From assembly GCF_022809315.2 (NCBI RefSeq), contig NZ_JAKZJU020000001.1:682001-746000 (forward strand): 64,000 nucleotides of DNA. Direction: 5' to 3'. The position numbers and the translations under genes are program-made. This DNA is from Mesosutterella faecium. GTDB taxonomy: Bacteria > Pseudomonadota > Gammaproteobacteria > Burkholderiales > Burkholderiaceae_F. Under the pieces are notes generated by a model. The model was not told where the DNA came from. It did no database searches and saw nothing but the letters and a program-made list of their open reading frames with translations. Below are positions 46,321 through 55,478 of the stretch, one piece after another (the stretch's first letter is position 1; every line of letters starts with the position of its first letter).

Positions 46321-47244
46321 TCAGGCCGCGTCGGGGGTTGTGGAATCCCCGGCCCGGATGATGAGCAGCGGCACGTTGCCTTCGGCAGCGATATGGGTGG
46401 CGGTGGAGCCCATGACGGCCGATTTGAACCGGGTGTAGCCGTGGGAGCCCATCACCAGGATGTCCAGCTTGCTCTTCTTGGCGTAAGCCGCGATCTCATC
46501 GCTCGGGTTGCCGACCAGGCAGACCTCCTTGGGCTTGATGCCCGCATTAGCAAACAGCGGGCGTAGCGGCGAAACAGTCTCGGCGAATTCTTTTTTCTGC
46601 AGCTCGAGGATCTCGTCCTCGGAAAGCGCGGGCAGGGCCATGCCGGCCATGTCGGGCATGACGGCACCCGCATAGTCGTTCACCACGTTGATCAGGAAAA
46701 AGCTCGCATCTTTGCCGAACAGTGCACGGTCCTTGAGGACGTGGTCGACTGCAGCCTGGCCGTATTTGGAGCCGTCGACGGCGATGCCGACTCTCAGGGC
46801 ATCGGTGGTCGGAGATTCTTTGCCGCGCAGCAGCAGCACGGGGCACTTGGTGCGGGCGAGCACGCCTGTGGTGACCGAGCCGAGGAAGAGCCCCTTGAGG
46901 GGCGTGAGACCGCGAGAACCCATTACGATAAGGTCGGCGCCGAGCTTTTCAGCTTCGGCTGCAATCTTTTCGTCCGGCGCTCCGACGGCGAAATTCTCCG
47001 CCACTTCGATGCCGTTGCGCTTAAGGGATTTCTTCGCGACTTCAAAAACCTTGTCAGCCTCTTCCTTGTAGTACTTGTCCAGTGCCTCGCGGCCCACCAG
47101 GCGGCTTGCCCGGGCCGGCAGAGGCACCTGCACGTTCAGAAGCTCGATTTTGGGATTGGTCCCAAGAAGCGTTGTGCGTGAAGCGACGAAGTCGATGGCG
47201 TTTTTGCTGTACTCGCTGCCATCAATCGGGAGCAGGATCTTCAT
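46321..47244 (-). CDS. Universal stress protein, tandem UspA domains
   Basis: A 307-residue protein with two UspA domains. The ATP-binding G-2X-G-9X-G(S/T) signature appears in both: GSRGLTPLKGLFLGS in the first and GSHGYTRFKSAVMGS in the second. It is cytoplasmic with an unknown partner. A hairpin CGCAACT...AGTTGCG (47354-47373) lies upstream, between it and tcdA. Confidence 0.92.
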   Translation of the reverse strand: MKILLPIDGSEYSKNAIDFVASRTTLLGTNPKIELLNVQVPLPARASRLVGREALDKYYKEEADKVFEVAKKSLKRNGIEVAENFAVGAPDEKIAAEAEKLGADLIVMGSRGLTPLKGLFLGSVTTGVLARTKCPVLLLRGKESPTTDALRVGIAVDGSKYGQAAVDHVLKDRALFGKDASFFLINVVNDYAGAVMPDMAGMALPALSEDEILELQKKEFAETVSPLRPLFANAGIKPKEVCLVGNPSDEIAAYAKKSKLDILVMGSHGYTRFKSAVMGSTATHIAAEGNVPLLIIRAGDSTTPDAA

Positions 47245-47436
47245 AAGTGGCCTCTTTAATCTGTCTGCGGGATCCGTAAAAGGAGCCCGGTAAAGAACAG
47301 AACCCGGCCTTAAATCCCTTGCAGCGCCGGGTTCAGGCTTAATATCACTTTACCGCAACTAAAAGCAGTTGCGCTACATTTCTTCCGGCTGCTTTCCGTC
47401 CCGGAACGGCATGCCGGCAGCCACAGGAACGAACCC

Positions 47437-48225
47437 ATGGGAACAACAACAGACAAGAGGCGGTTCGGCGGCATCGAAAGGGTGTACGGCCCCGCAGCCG
47501 CTCATTATTTTCAGCAGGCGCACGTCATCGTAGTCGGCATGGGCGGCGTCGGATCCTGGGCGACCGAAGCGCTGGCGAGGGCCGGCGTCGGCCGCCTTAC
47601 CCTGGTCGACGGCGACGTAAGCGAGGAGAGCAACACGAACCGCCAGTGCCACGCTCTCGACGGGGCCTACGGACGACCCAAGGCGGAGCTGATGGCCGAG
47701 CGCGTCCGGCTGATCAACCCGGACTGCCGGGTGCAGGGACTCTGCACGGTGCTTGAAGCGGAGCGCATTGATGAGCAACTGCCTCAGGCCGACGGACTGA
47801 TTGATGCCATCGACTCTCTGCGCGCCAAGGCCGCCCTGATCGCCTGGGGCCACGGCAGGGGACTTTTCACGGTGACGAGCGGGGGAGGGGCGGGCCGGGT
47901 TGATCCCGGGAAAATCCAGGCGGCCGATGTGGCAGACGTCAGGTCCGACCCCCTTATCGCGGCGTTAAGGCGCGAGCTGCGGTCGCGGTACGGCTTTCCC
48001 CGGGGAAGCGCTAAGGGCCGCTCCGAGCGCTTTCACGTCACGGCGGTTTATTCCACAGAGCCCCTGCGCAGGCTTCCGCCGGAGGAGGCGGCGAAGCTTC
48101 CTCAGGGCGCTGGCCTGGGCACCGTCATGACGGTGACGGCCAGTTTCGGACTGAGGCTTGCCTCCCTGGTGCTTGGTGAACTGGCGGCCCGGGCGCGCGC
48201 CGGGGCGCCCCGGAACCAGGTCTGA
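47437..48225 (+). CDS. tcdA: tRNA threonylcarbamoyladenosine dehydratase
   Basis: A 262-residue E1-like ThiF-family protein. The nucleotide-binding GMGGVGSWATEALARAGVG, TLVDGD and the conserved TNRQ (NTNRQCHAL) segment identify TcdA/CsdL. It cyclises t6A37 to ct6A with ATP. The C-terminus has the usual basic-hydrophobic ending. usp follows with a strong Shine-Dalgarno. Confidence 0.93.
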   Translation: MGTTTDKRRFGGIERVYGPAAAHYFQQAHVIVVGMGGVGSWATEALARAGVGRLTLVDGDVSEESNTNRQCHALDGAYGRPKAELMAERVRLINPDCRVQGLCTVLEAERIDEQLPQADGLIDAIDSLRAKAALIAWGHGRGLFTVTSGGGAGRVDPGKIQAADVADVRSDPLIAALRRELRSRYGFPRGSAKGRSERFHVTAVYSTEPLRRLPPEEAAKLPQGAGLGTVMTVTASFGLRLASLVLGELAARARAGAPRNQV

Positions 48226-48242
48226 GAAGGAGGAAAAACAAT

Positions 48243-48677
48243 ATGTTTAAAAAAATTCTTGCGACAACGGACGGCTCGGAGCTTGCCCAGAAGGGCATCG
48301 ACCAGGCTATGAAGCTGGCGAAGCAGCTTGGGGCGCAGCTTTTGGTGGTTTCGGCCGAGGAACCCTATTCGTATGCGAACGTAACGGCTTATAGGCCCGA
48401 GAGCTTCGAGTCCTACAACGACCGCGTGAAGGCAGAGACCACAGAAAGGCTCGAGGAGGCCAAGCGACTTGCGGAGCGCAACGGCATGACCGCGGAGTTC
48501 CTGCCGGTTAAAGGCAATACGCCTGCCGAGGCTATTCTGGAGGCGTGCCGCAGCCGCGGCTGCGACCTCATCGTCATGGCGACCCACGGGCGAAGCGGGC
48601 TGTCGGCTGTGCTCCTGGGCAGCGTGACGGCCAGGGTCATCAAGGAGTCTCCGGTGCCCGTCCTCGTCGTCCGCTGA
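48243..48677 (+). CDS. Universal stress protein, single UspA domain
   Basis: A 144-residue UspA protein. FKKILATTDGSELAQKGIDQA opens the domain and the ATP signature is GRSGLSAVLLGSVTARV. Preceded by AGGAGG at about 7 bases. It lies 17 bases after tcdA and probably shares its transcript. This is the second Usp within 2 kb; the other has two domains and is on the opposite strand. Confidence 0.93.
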   Translation: MFKKILATTDGSELAQKGIDQAMKLAKQLGAQLLVVSAEEPYSYANVTAYRPESFESYNDRVKAETTERLEEAKRLAERNGMTAEFLPVKGNTPAEAILEACRSRGCDLIVMATHGRSGLSAVLLGSVTARVIKESPVPVLVVR

Positions 48678-48823
48678 AAGTCCCGCCGGCCGGCCCGGCG
48701 GATGTGCGGGTGCTTCGCCGCGCGCCGAGCTCCTCGGCTGAATGTGGGATAATGTAAGCTTTGCGCTACAGGGCCTTTCCTTTAGCTGAGGGGCCTCTTT
48801 TAACAGAAAGGATGAAAGAGAAC

Positions 48824-49225
48824 ATGGCGGATTTGAGCGGACTCAAGGCAGAGATGGATGCCGGCAACCTTTTCGAGGAAAAAATCATTTCTGACCGCAA
48901 GGTAGGAACGATTCGCGTGCTGACGCCCGTCAAGGCTGACGGCACGGCCGACGCCTCGAGGACTCCGGTTTTCATGGGTGAGGTTCAGATCATGACCCAC
49001 ATGGGGGCGCTGCCGATCAGCTTCGAGATCAAGGCCGGCACGCTCGCCGAGGCCGTGGCGTCCTACGGGGAGGCCGCCAAGCAGGGCGTCGAGGACACGC
49101 TCAAGAGACTTGAGGATCTTCGCGAGCAGGCCGCGCACCGCATCGTGACTCCCGGTACGGAGGGCTTCCAGGTTCCTCCTCAGGGCGGCAGCGGCATCTC
49201 CGGCAGCGGCCTGGTTGGCCTCTGA
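48824..49225 (+). CDS. Conserved-looking protein of unknown function
   Basis: A 133-residue soluble protein beginning MADLSGLKAEMDAGNLFEEK and ending in a Gly/Ser-rich tail (GGSGISGSGLVGL). No signal peptide or membrane segment is visible. Charged residues and a segment EVQIMTHMGALPISFEIKAGTL suggest a compact alpha/beta fold. I do not recognise the family. Starts at 48812 or 48761 are also possible. The kinase-like gene follows 7 bases later, so the two may be co-expressed. Confidence 0.75.
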   Translation: MADLSGLKAEMDAGNLFEEKIISDRKVGTIRVLTPVKADGTADASRTPVFMGEVQIMTHMGALPISFEIKAGTLAEAVASYGEAAKQGVEDTLKRLEDLREQAAHRIVTPGTEGFQVPPQGGSGISGSGLVGL

Positions 49226-49232
49226 TCGCTGA

Positions 49233-49907
49233 ATGCTTTCGCAGCAGCCTTCCGGCGGCCGCGCCTTTACAAGGGCGGAGATGGAAGCCGGGCCCCTGAA
49301 GCTGCTCCGGGAGGGGCATGCGGCCAACGCGCGCGTGTCCCTTTTTTCCTGCCGAGGCAGGGACTGGACGGTGAAGGATTTTTCAAGCCGCTCTTTTCCT
49401 GTCCGTGTGTTCCTCGCCCCGTTTCTTTTCTGGCGCGAGTTGAGGGCGATACGGATTCTGAAGGGCGTCGACGGCGTGCCCTCCGAAGGTTTCAGGATCG
49501 ACCGCAGCGCCATCGCAGTTTCCTTCGTGCCGGGCGAGTCGCTCTCCCGGGTGCTCGCGCGCGAGCCCGAGCGGATGACTGTGGCATTCCTGAAGGCCAT
49601 GGAAGACCTGATGGAGAGGGTGCACCGGGCAGGACTCGTCCACCTCGACGCCCGCGGAACCGGCAACTGGGTTGTCCGGCCTGATGGAACGCCGGGACTC
49701 ATTGATTTCCAGGCGGCCGTGAGCACCCGTTGGCTGCCCCGCGGGCTGCGCCGCATTCTCGAGGACATCGACATGAGCGGCGTGCTGAAAAAGTGGCAGG
49801 AATGCCACCCCGAGGCCATGGGGCCGGAGCGGCTGGCGCGGCTTCGCCGCGGCAACCACCTGCGCAGCCTCTGGCGCATCAAGGGCTACCTTGGGCTTCG
49901 CAAGTAG
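49233..49907 (+). CDS. Protein kinase-fold protein, LPS-kinase-like
   Basis: A 224-residue protein with kinase-like motifs: ATP lysine in WTVKDF (Lys48), catalytic loop HLDARGTGN (137-145) and metal motif IDFQ (157-160). It resembles the WaaP/Kdo-kinase and RIO-type superfamily that phosphorylates LPS core sugars. A basic C-terminus (RRGNHLRSLWRIKGYLGLRK) could contact membrane or LPS. The substrate is unknown; a role in core phosphorylation is only an inference. Confidence 0.75.
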   Translation: MLSQQPSGGRAFTRAEMEAGPLKLLREGHAANARVSLFSCRGRDWTVKDFSSRSFPVRVFLAPFLFWRELRAIRILKGVDGVPSEGFRIDRSAIAVSFVPGESLSRVLAREPERMTVAFLKAMEDLMERVHRAGLVHLDARGTGNWVVRPDGTPGLIDFQAAVSTRWLPRGLRRILEDIDMSGVLKKWQECHPEAMGPERLARLRRGNHLRSLWRIKGYLGLRK

Positions 49908-49979
49908 GACCGCGGCAACGGGCGCCTGCCGCCCGCTTCAAGGCAGGACCTTCTTTTTACAGTTAGTGAGAGACACCGT

Positions 49980-51644
49980 ATGCCTCAGTATGTTTTTTCC
50001 CTGAATCGTGTTGGGAAGATCGTTCCTCCCAAAAAACAGATTCTGAAGGATATTTCCCTGTCCTTTTTCCCGGGGGCGAAGATCGGCGTGCTCGGCCTGA
50101 ACGGAGCGGGCAAGTCCACGCTCCTCAAGATCATGGCCGGAGTCGACAAGGACTTCGAGGGCGAAGCCATTCCCCAGAAGGGGCTCAAGATCGGCTATCT
50201 GCCTCAGGAGCCGGAGCTCGATCCCGAGGCGACGGTGCGCGAGGCGGTCGAAGCCGGCATGGGCGAGGTGATGCAGGCGAGAAAGAGGCTCGAAGAGGTA
50301 TACGCCGAATATGCTGATCCGGACGCGGATTTTGACAAGCTGGCCGCCGAGCAGGCGCAGCTTGAGGCTGTCATTGCCGCGGCGGGAACCAACGCCGAGA
50401 CTCAGATGGAAATCGCCGCCGACGCGCTGAGGCTGCCGCCCTGGGACGCCCGCATCGGCAATCTCTCGGGAGGCGAGCGCCGCCGGGTGGCGCTTTGCCG
50501 GCTGCTGCTCTCCCAGCCCGAGATGCTGCTGCTTGATGAGCCTACCAACCACCTCGACGCGGAAAGCGTCGAGTGGCTGGAGCAGTACCTGCACCGCTTC
50601 CCCGGAACTGTTGTGGCCGTCACCCACGACCGCTATTTCCTTGACAACGCAGCTGAATGGATTCTCGAGCTCGACCGCGGCGAAGGCATTCCCTGGAAGG
50701 GCAACTACTCTTCCTGGCTCGACCAGAAGGAGAAGCGGCTGGAAGTCGAGCGGCGGCAGAACGAGGCGCGCAGCAAGGCAATCGCCCGCGAGCTCGAGTG
50801 GGTGCGTCAGAACCCCAAGGGCCGGCAGGCGAAAAGCAAGGCCCGTCTCGCCCGGTTTGAGGAGCTGTCCTCCTACGAGTATCAGGAGCGCAACGAAACC
50901 AACGAGATTTTCATCCCTGTGGCGGACCGGCTGGGCAAGTCCGTGATCGAGTTCGATCATGTGAGCAAGGGCTTCGGCGACAGGCTGCTGATCGACGACC
51001 TGTCGTTTGTCATTCCCCCGGGGGCTATCGTCGGTGTGATCGGTCCGAACGGCGCGGGCAAGTCCACGCTCTTTCGGATGATCACCGGCAAGCAGCAGCC
51101 CGATTCGGGCCAGATCCGCATCGGGCCGACCGTGAAAATTGCGGCCGTGGACCAGCTGCGCACGGCGCTGCCCAACGACAAGACCGTTTTCGAAGCCGTG
51201 AGCGGCGGACTCGACGTGATCCAGGTGGGCAAGTTCGAGATGCCTTCGCGCGCTTATCTCGGCCGCTTCAATTTCAAGGGCCAGGACCAGCAGAAACGGG
51301 TGGGGGACCTTTCGGGCGGAGAGCGCGGCAGGCTGCACCTGGCGAAGACCCTGCTTGCGGGCGGCAACGTGCTGCTGCTCGACGAGCCGTCGAACGATCT
51401 CGACGTGGAGACTCTGCGGGCGCTGGAAGACGCGCTGCTCGAGTTCCCGGGCTGCGCGATGGTGACCTCCCACGACCGGTGGTTCCTCGACAGGATCGCC
51501 ACCCACATTCTCGCCTTCGAGGGGGATTCCAAAGTGGTCTTTTTCTCGGGCAACTTCCACGAGTACGAAGCCGACAAGGTCCGCCGCCTGGGCGAGGAGG
51601 CGGCGCGGCCGCACCGCATCCGCTTCAAGCCGCTCAAGCACTGA
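49980..51644 (+). CDS. ettA: Energy-dependent translational throttle protein, ABC-F ATPase
   Basis: A 554-residue ABC-F protein with two ATPase domains: GLNGAGKSTLLKIM, LSGGERRRVAL and LLLDEPTNHLDAESV, then GPNGAGKSTLF, LSGGERGRLHLAK and LLLDEPSNDLD. The arm and linker (QNPKGRQAKSKARLARFEEL) match EttA. It gates the first peptide bond on the ribosome according to the ATP/ADP ratio. Length is normal. Confidence 0.96.
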   Translation: MPQYVFSLNRVGKIVPPKKQILKDISLSFFPGAKIGVLGLNGAGKSTLLKIMAGVDKDFEGEAIPQKGLKIGYLPQEPELDPEATVREAVEAGMGEVMQARKRLEEVYAEYADPDADFDKLAAEQAQLEAVIAAAGTNAETQMEIAADALRLPPWDARIGNLSGGERRRVALCRLLLSQPEMLLLDEPTNHLDAESVEWLEQYLHRFPGTVVAVTHDRYFLDNAAEWILELDRGEGIPWKGNYSSWLDQKEKRLEVERRQNEARSKAIARELEWVRQNPKGRQAKSKARLARFEELSSYEYQERNETNEIFIPVADRLGKSVIEFDHVSKGFGDRLLIDDLSFVIPPGAIVGVIGPNGAGKSTLFRMITGKQQPDSGQIRIGPTVKIAAVDQLRTALPNDKTVFEAVSGGLDVIQVGKFEMPSRAYLGRFNFKGQDQQKRVGDLSGGERGRLHLAKTLLAGGNVLLLDEPSNDLDVETLRALEDALLEFPGCAMVTSHDRWFLDRIATHILAFEGDSKVVFFSGNFHEYEADKVRRLGEEAARPHRIRFKPLKH

Positions 51645-51786
51645 GAAGAGGGCTCTCCTTCATTCTTTGGGACCGGAATCGGGGCCGTCCGGATTCCGGT
51701 TGGCGGCTTTTTTACGCGAAATGCGCTAAAGTGGCGGCTTTCACGGGAGGACCGCGTGCGCCCGCCCGGTCAGCGGATTTCTGAAA

Positions 51787-52605
51787 ATGGACGTTTTTTA
51801 TCTCTTCCAGGTTGTCATGATGGGCATCGTCGAGGGGCTCACGGAGTTTCTCCCCATCTCGTCGACCGGGCACCTGATCGTGGCAGCGGGAGTCCTCGGC
51901 TTCCGTCCGCCCGACAAGGACACTTTCATCGTTTCCATTCAGGCTGGGGCGATCCTCGCCGTCTGCTGGCATTACCGCAGCAGAATACTGCTGGTTCTGG
52001 AAAACCTCTTTCGTCCGGGCATCCAGCGCAACCTCGCCGTGAACACGGTGGTCGCCTTCCTGCCCGCGGCCCTGGCGGGCGTTCTGCTGGCCGGGTTTAT
52101 CCAGAGCAGGCTCTTTAACCCCGTCACGGTGTCCTCGGCGCTGGTGGTTGGCGGCGTCATCATTCTCTGGGTGGAAAACAGGATCAAGCGGCTCGGAATC
52201 CGCCCGCGCGTTGCCGCCATGGACGATATGACGTGGCGCGATGCGCTGAAAGTGGGCTGCATGCAGTGTTTCGCGCTCATTCCCGGCATGAGCCGCTCCG
52301 GGGCCACGATCATCGGAGGCATGCTCTGCGGCTTGTCGCGGCAGGCCGCGACGGAGTTCTCTTTTTTTCTGGCCATTCCCACGATTTTCGGGGCGACGGT
52401 CTACGATCTGTGGAAGAGCCGCGCCGATCTGGTGGAGGTCAACTTGCTGGGGCTTTCCATAGGCTTTGCAGTGTCCTTCCTGTCGGCTCTCGTTGTAGTG
52501 AAGTGGCTCCTGAGGTTCGTCGCCCACAACAACTTCCGGGGCTTCGGCTGGTACCGCATCGTTTTCGGGCTGGTGGTGCTGGGCTACTGCGCCTTCCTGC
52601 CCTGA
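51787..52605 (+). CDS. uppP: Undecaprenyl-diphosphatase
   Basis: A 272-residue membrane enzyme (BacA family) that recycles the peptidoglycan lipid carrier. The catalytic motifs EGLTEFLPISSTGHL (near residue 17) and PGMSRSGATI are both present, with several transmembrane helices between. Loss of it gives bacitracin sensitivity in other species. It stands alone after ettA. Confidence 0.96.
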   Translation: MDVFYLFQVVMMGIVEGLTEFLPISSTGHLIVAAGVLGFRPPDKDTFIVSIQAGAILAVCWHYRSRILLVLENLFRPGIQRNLAVNTVVAFLPAALAGVLLAGFIQSRLFNPVTVSSALVVGGVIILWVENRIKRLGIRPRVAAMDDMTWRDALKVGCMQCFALIPGMSRSGATIIGGMLCGLSRQAATEFSFFLAIPTIFGATVYDLWKSRADLVEVNLLGLSIGFAVSFLSALVVVKWLLRFVAHNNFRGFGWYRIVFGLVVLGYCAFLP

Positions 52606-52669
52606 CGGGGCCCGCGCCGGAGACGCGGGGCCGCCCTGCCTTTTGTGCAGGGGCGCCGCCCCCGCCGTC

Positions 52670-53392
52670 TCAGGGCCTGCGGATGTAGACGAGGTCCCAG
52701 ATTCCGTGGCCCAGCCGCTCGCCGCGCTGCTGGAACTTGGTGCTCGGGCGCTCGCACAGGGGGTTGGCCATCACCGGACAGTAGCCGCATCCCTTCCAGT
52801 CCTGCAGCGCCGGCTCGTGCGAGAGCACGTCGAGCATCTGCTCGGCGTAGTTCTCCCAGTCCGTCGCACAGTGCAGGTAGCCGCCCGGCGCAATGCGGCT
52901 GCAAAGCTTCGAGATGAAGGGCTGGGCTACCAGGCGGCGCTTGTGGTGCCGGGCCTTGCGCCAGGGATCGGGAAAGAAAATGTGGACGCCGGCAAGGGAG
53001 TCTTCCGGAATCATTTTCTCGACCACGTCAACCGCATCATGGCGGATGATCCGCACGTTGGTGAGTGACATCTCGCTCAGCCGCTTGGCAAGAGCCCCGA
53101 CGCCCGGCGGGAACACTTCGCAGCCGAGGAAGTTGATCTCGGGGTGGGCCTGCGCGATGGCGGCCGTGGTCTCTCCCATGCCGCAGCCGATTTCAAAGAC
53201 AAGCGGCGCCTTGCGGCCGAAAATCGTCTCGAAGTCGGCCGGACGTTCCTCATAGGCGACTTCATAGAGCGGGAAGAGTTCGTCGAGGGAGCGGCGCTGG
53301 GCGTTGCTGATGTGCCCGCGGCGCATGCTGAAGCTGCGGATGTGGCGCTTTTTCAGCTCCTCGAGCTGCTCCGGAGTGAGGTCTGTGCTCAT
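52670..53392 (-). CDS. trmB: tRNA (guanine-N7)-methyltransferase
   Basis: A 240-residue SAM enzyme making m7G46. Motif I is FEIGCGMGETTA, and FFPDPWRKARHHKRRLV is the TrmB signature. The C-terminal LCERPSTKFQQRGERLGHGIWDLVY is also diagnostic. The ATG at 53392 is used; the frame stays open much further upstream through the tRNA-Gly gene, but only by chance. Confidence 0.95.
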   Translation of the reverse strand: MSTDLTPEQLEELKKRHIRSFSMRRGHISNAQRRSLDELFPLYEVAYEERPADFETIFGRKAPLVFEIGCGMGETTAAIAQAHPEINFLGCEVFPPGVGALAKRLSEMSLTNVRIIRHDAVDVVEKMIPEDSLAGVHIFFPDPWRKARHHKRRLVAQPFISKLCSRIAPGGYLHCATDWENYAEQMLDVLSHEPALQDWKGCGYCPVMANPLCERPSTKFQQRGERLGHGIWDLVYIRRP

Positions 53393-53459
53393 GGCTCGAA
53401 GTTTTCCTTTGTCAGACGAAAAAACCGACGCGTTCAATCTGGCGCGTCGGTTTCGAAAC

Positions 53460-53533
53460 TGGAGCGGGTGAAGGGAATCGAACCCTCGTAGGTAGCTTGG
53501 GAAGCTACAGCTCTGCCATTGAGCTACACCCGC
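53460..53533 (-). tRNA. tRNA-Gly (CCC)
   Basis: A 74-base cloverleaf with encoded CCA. The acceptor GCGGGTG pairs with CACCCGC. The anticodon stem GTAGC/GCTAC encloses the loop TTCCCAA, giving anticodon CCC. The T-loop TTCGATT is normal. It lies between metI and trmB on the same strand. Confidence 0.95.
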
Positions 53534-53551
53534 ATGAGTCCCTAATGATAT

Positions 53552-53580
53552 CAGGGATTGGACATTTTTGCCAATCCCTG
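53552..53580. terminator. Hairpin between metI and tRNA-Gly
   Basis: CAGGGATTGG (53552-53561) and CCAATCCCTG (53571-53580) form a perfect 10-bp stem with a 9-base loop. No T run follows on the minus strand, so it may be a processing site or weak terminator. Confidence 0.55.
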
Positions 53581-53598
53581 ACAGGCCGGGCGGGCATC

Positions 53599-54258
53599 TC
53601 AGCGGTGCGAGACCTTTCGGACGGTCCAGTCGCCGAGCGACTGCATGCCCTGCACGAAGAGGATCAGCACGATCACGACGGTGTACATGATCTCGGGCAT
53701 GAAGCGCTGGTAGCCGTAGCGGATGGCGAGATCGCCCAGGCCCCCTCCGCCGATCGCGCCGGCCATGGCCGAGGCGCCCACCAGCGAAACCAGAGCGATG
53801 GTGATGCCGGCGATGATGCCGGGCAGCGCCTCGGGCAGCAGCACCTTGCTCACGATCTGCAGGTCGGTCGCTCCCATGGAGAGGGCCGCCTCGACCAGGC
53901 CCCTGTCGACTTCCCGCAGGCTCGACTCGACCAGCCTCGAAATCATGGGGGCTGCGGCGATCGTAAGCGGCACGAGGGCAGCGGCGGTGCCGATCGAGGT
54001 GCCCACGATGAGGCGCGTGAGGGGCTGGATCGCCACCAGCAGGATGATGAACGGGGTCGAGCGGATGGCGTTGACGATGATGCCCGTGACGCGGTTGAAG
54101 GCTCCGGCGGGGCGGATGCCCTTCGGGGAGGTTGAGAACAGCAGCACCCCGAGCGGGATGCCGATGGCCGCCCCGATGCAGCCCGCGATCGCCACCATCT
54201 CGAGCGTCTCCAGGAACGAGTCGAACAGCATCTTCCACATTTCAGGCGACAACAGCAT
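53599..54258 (-). CDS. metI: Methionine ABC transporter permease
   Basis: A 219-residue inner-membrane permease with about five helices. The EAA loop is ESSLREVDRGLVEAALSMGATD, followed by LLPEALPGIIAG, and VGASAMAGAIGGGGLGDLA is the MetI hallmark. It overlaps metN by 17 bases. No metQ lipoprotein gene follows it in the window, so the binding protein must be elsewhere. Confidence 0.94.
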   Translation of the reverse strand: MLLSPEMWKMLFDSFLETLEMVAIAGCIGAAIGIPLGVLLFSTSPKGIRPAGAFNRVTGIIVNAIRSTPFIILLVAIQPLTRLIVGTSIGTAAALVPLTIAAAPMISRLVESSLREVDRGLVEAALSMGATDLQIVSKVLLPEALPGIIAGITIALVSLVGASAMAGAIGGGGLGDLAIRYGYQRFMPEIMYTVVIVLILFVQGMQSLGDWTVRKVSHR

Positions 54259-55297
54259 CGTTTAACTCCTCAATCTGAATATGGTTGGCCAGGAGAAAGG
54301 CGTGGACCCGATCGTAGGCTTCCGGCGAGCAGGAGGCCACCACGGTGAGGCTGCCGAAGGTTTTTTCCTGGATTTCGGAAATCTGCCCGGCAAGAATGTT
54401 GAAGTTGACCCCGTAGTCCGTCGCGCAGGTGGAGATGACAGGCTGCGTGGCCTCCTCGCCGACGAAAGTGAGCCGCAGGGCCTTGTTGCACTGCCCCGGG
54501 TGGGCGGCGAATTCGGCGCGGATCTTTTCAAGCACGCTGGGCGGCAGCTCCGTGCAGAGGATGCCGCTCAGCATGCTGCGGGTCGTGGGGTGCTTCGGGC
54601 TGCGGAAGACATCGAGCACGGACCCCCGTTCGATGATCTCGCCGTGATCCATGACGACGATGCGTTCGCAGATCTGCTTCACCACCTCCATCTGGTGGGT
54701 GATCATCACGATGGTGACCCCGAGCTCCCGGTTGATCCTGCGCAGCAGCGCGAGCGTCGAGACGGTCGTCTCCGGGTCGAGGGCCGAGGTGGCCTCGTCA
54801 GAGAGGAGCACCTTCGGGTCGTTGGCGAGCGCTCGGGCGATGCCCACGCGCTGCTTTTGTCCGCCTGAGAGCTGCGAGGGGTACTTGTCGCGGTGCTCCG
54901 TGAGCCCGACGAGCTTGAGAAGCGGCTCCACCTTCTGCCGGATCTTGTCCTTCGGCATTCCGGTCAGCTCGAGCGGCAGGGCGACGTTGCCGTAAACAGT
55001 CCTCGAGGAGAGGAGGTTGAAATGCTGGAAAATCATGCCGATCTTGTGGCGCACGGTCCGCAGCTGCGCGTCGTCCAGGGCGAGAAGATCCTGGCCGTCG
55101 ACCAGAACTTTGCCGCGCGTCGGGCGGTTCAGCAGGTTGATGCAGCGCACCAAAGTGGATTTTCCGGCTCCGCTCCTGCCGAGGACGCCGAAGATCTCTC
55201 CGTCCTCGATCGTGACGGAGACGTCCTTCACGGCATCCAGGGTGCCCTTGCCGTCCGGGGAGGGATAGGTCTGCCAAATGTGTTGTAGTTCAATCAT
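54242..55297 (-). CDS. metN: Methionine ABC transporter ATP-binding protein
   Basis: A 351-residue ATPase. Walker A GRSGAGKST, signature LSGGQKQRVGIARALA and Walker B VLLSDEATSALDPET are intact. A C-terminal NIL domain (about the last 90 residues) senses methionine for feedback inhibition. The ATG at 55297 begins MIELQHIWQTYPS, the usual start, with AGGAAG upstream; the longer frame to 55324 is less likely. No SAM-type riboswitch is evident upstream. Confidence 0.94.
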   Translation of the reverse strand: MIELQHIWQTYPSPDGKGTLDAVKDVSVTIEDGEIFGVLGRSGAGKSTLVRCINLLNRPTRGKVLVDGQDLLALDDAQLRTVRHKIGMIFQHFNLLSSRTVYGNVALPLELTGMPKDKIRQKVEPLLKLVGLTEHRDKYPSQLSGGQKQRVGIARALANDPKVLLSDEATSALDPETTVSTLALLRRINRELGVTIVMITHQMEVVKQICERIVVMDHGEIIERGSVLDVFRSPKHPTTRSMLSGILCTELPPSVLEKIRAEFAAHPGQCNKALRLTFVGEEATQPVISTCATDYGVNFNILAGQISEIQEKTFGSLTVVASCSPEAYDRVHAFLLANHIQIEELNDAVVA

Positions 55298-55478
55298 GTC
55301 TTTTTTCTTCCTGAACCGCCGCATGCCGCGTTCCCTTTGACGGGGCGGCCTCGAGTCTGCAAGTTTAAAGGCTGCGGGCGGGCCGCGGGGCGGCCGTGGA
55401 GAAGGCTTTTGCCGTATTACCCGGTGGTCCGGGGGAGAAGCGCGGAAAAGTCCGGCGAAAAAGGCGCCGTATGCCCGG

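Noticed and set aside
52670-54238. A 522-codon open frame continuing upstream of trmB
   Set aside because: It runs through tRNA-Gly and antisense-frame metI sequence. The conserved TrmB protein starts at 53392.
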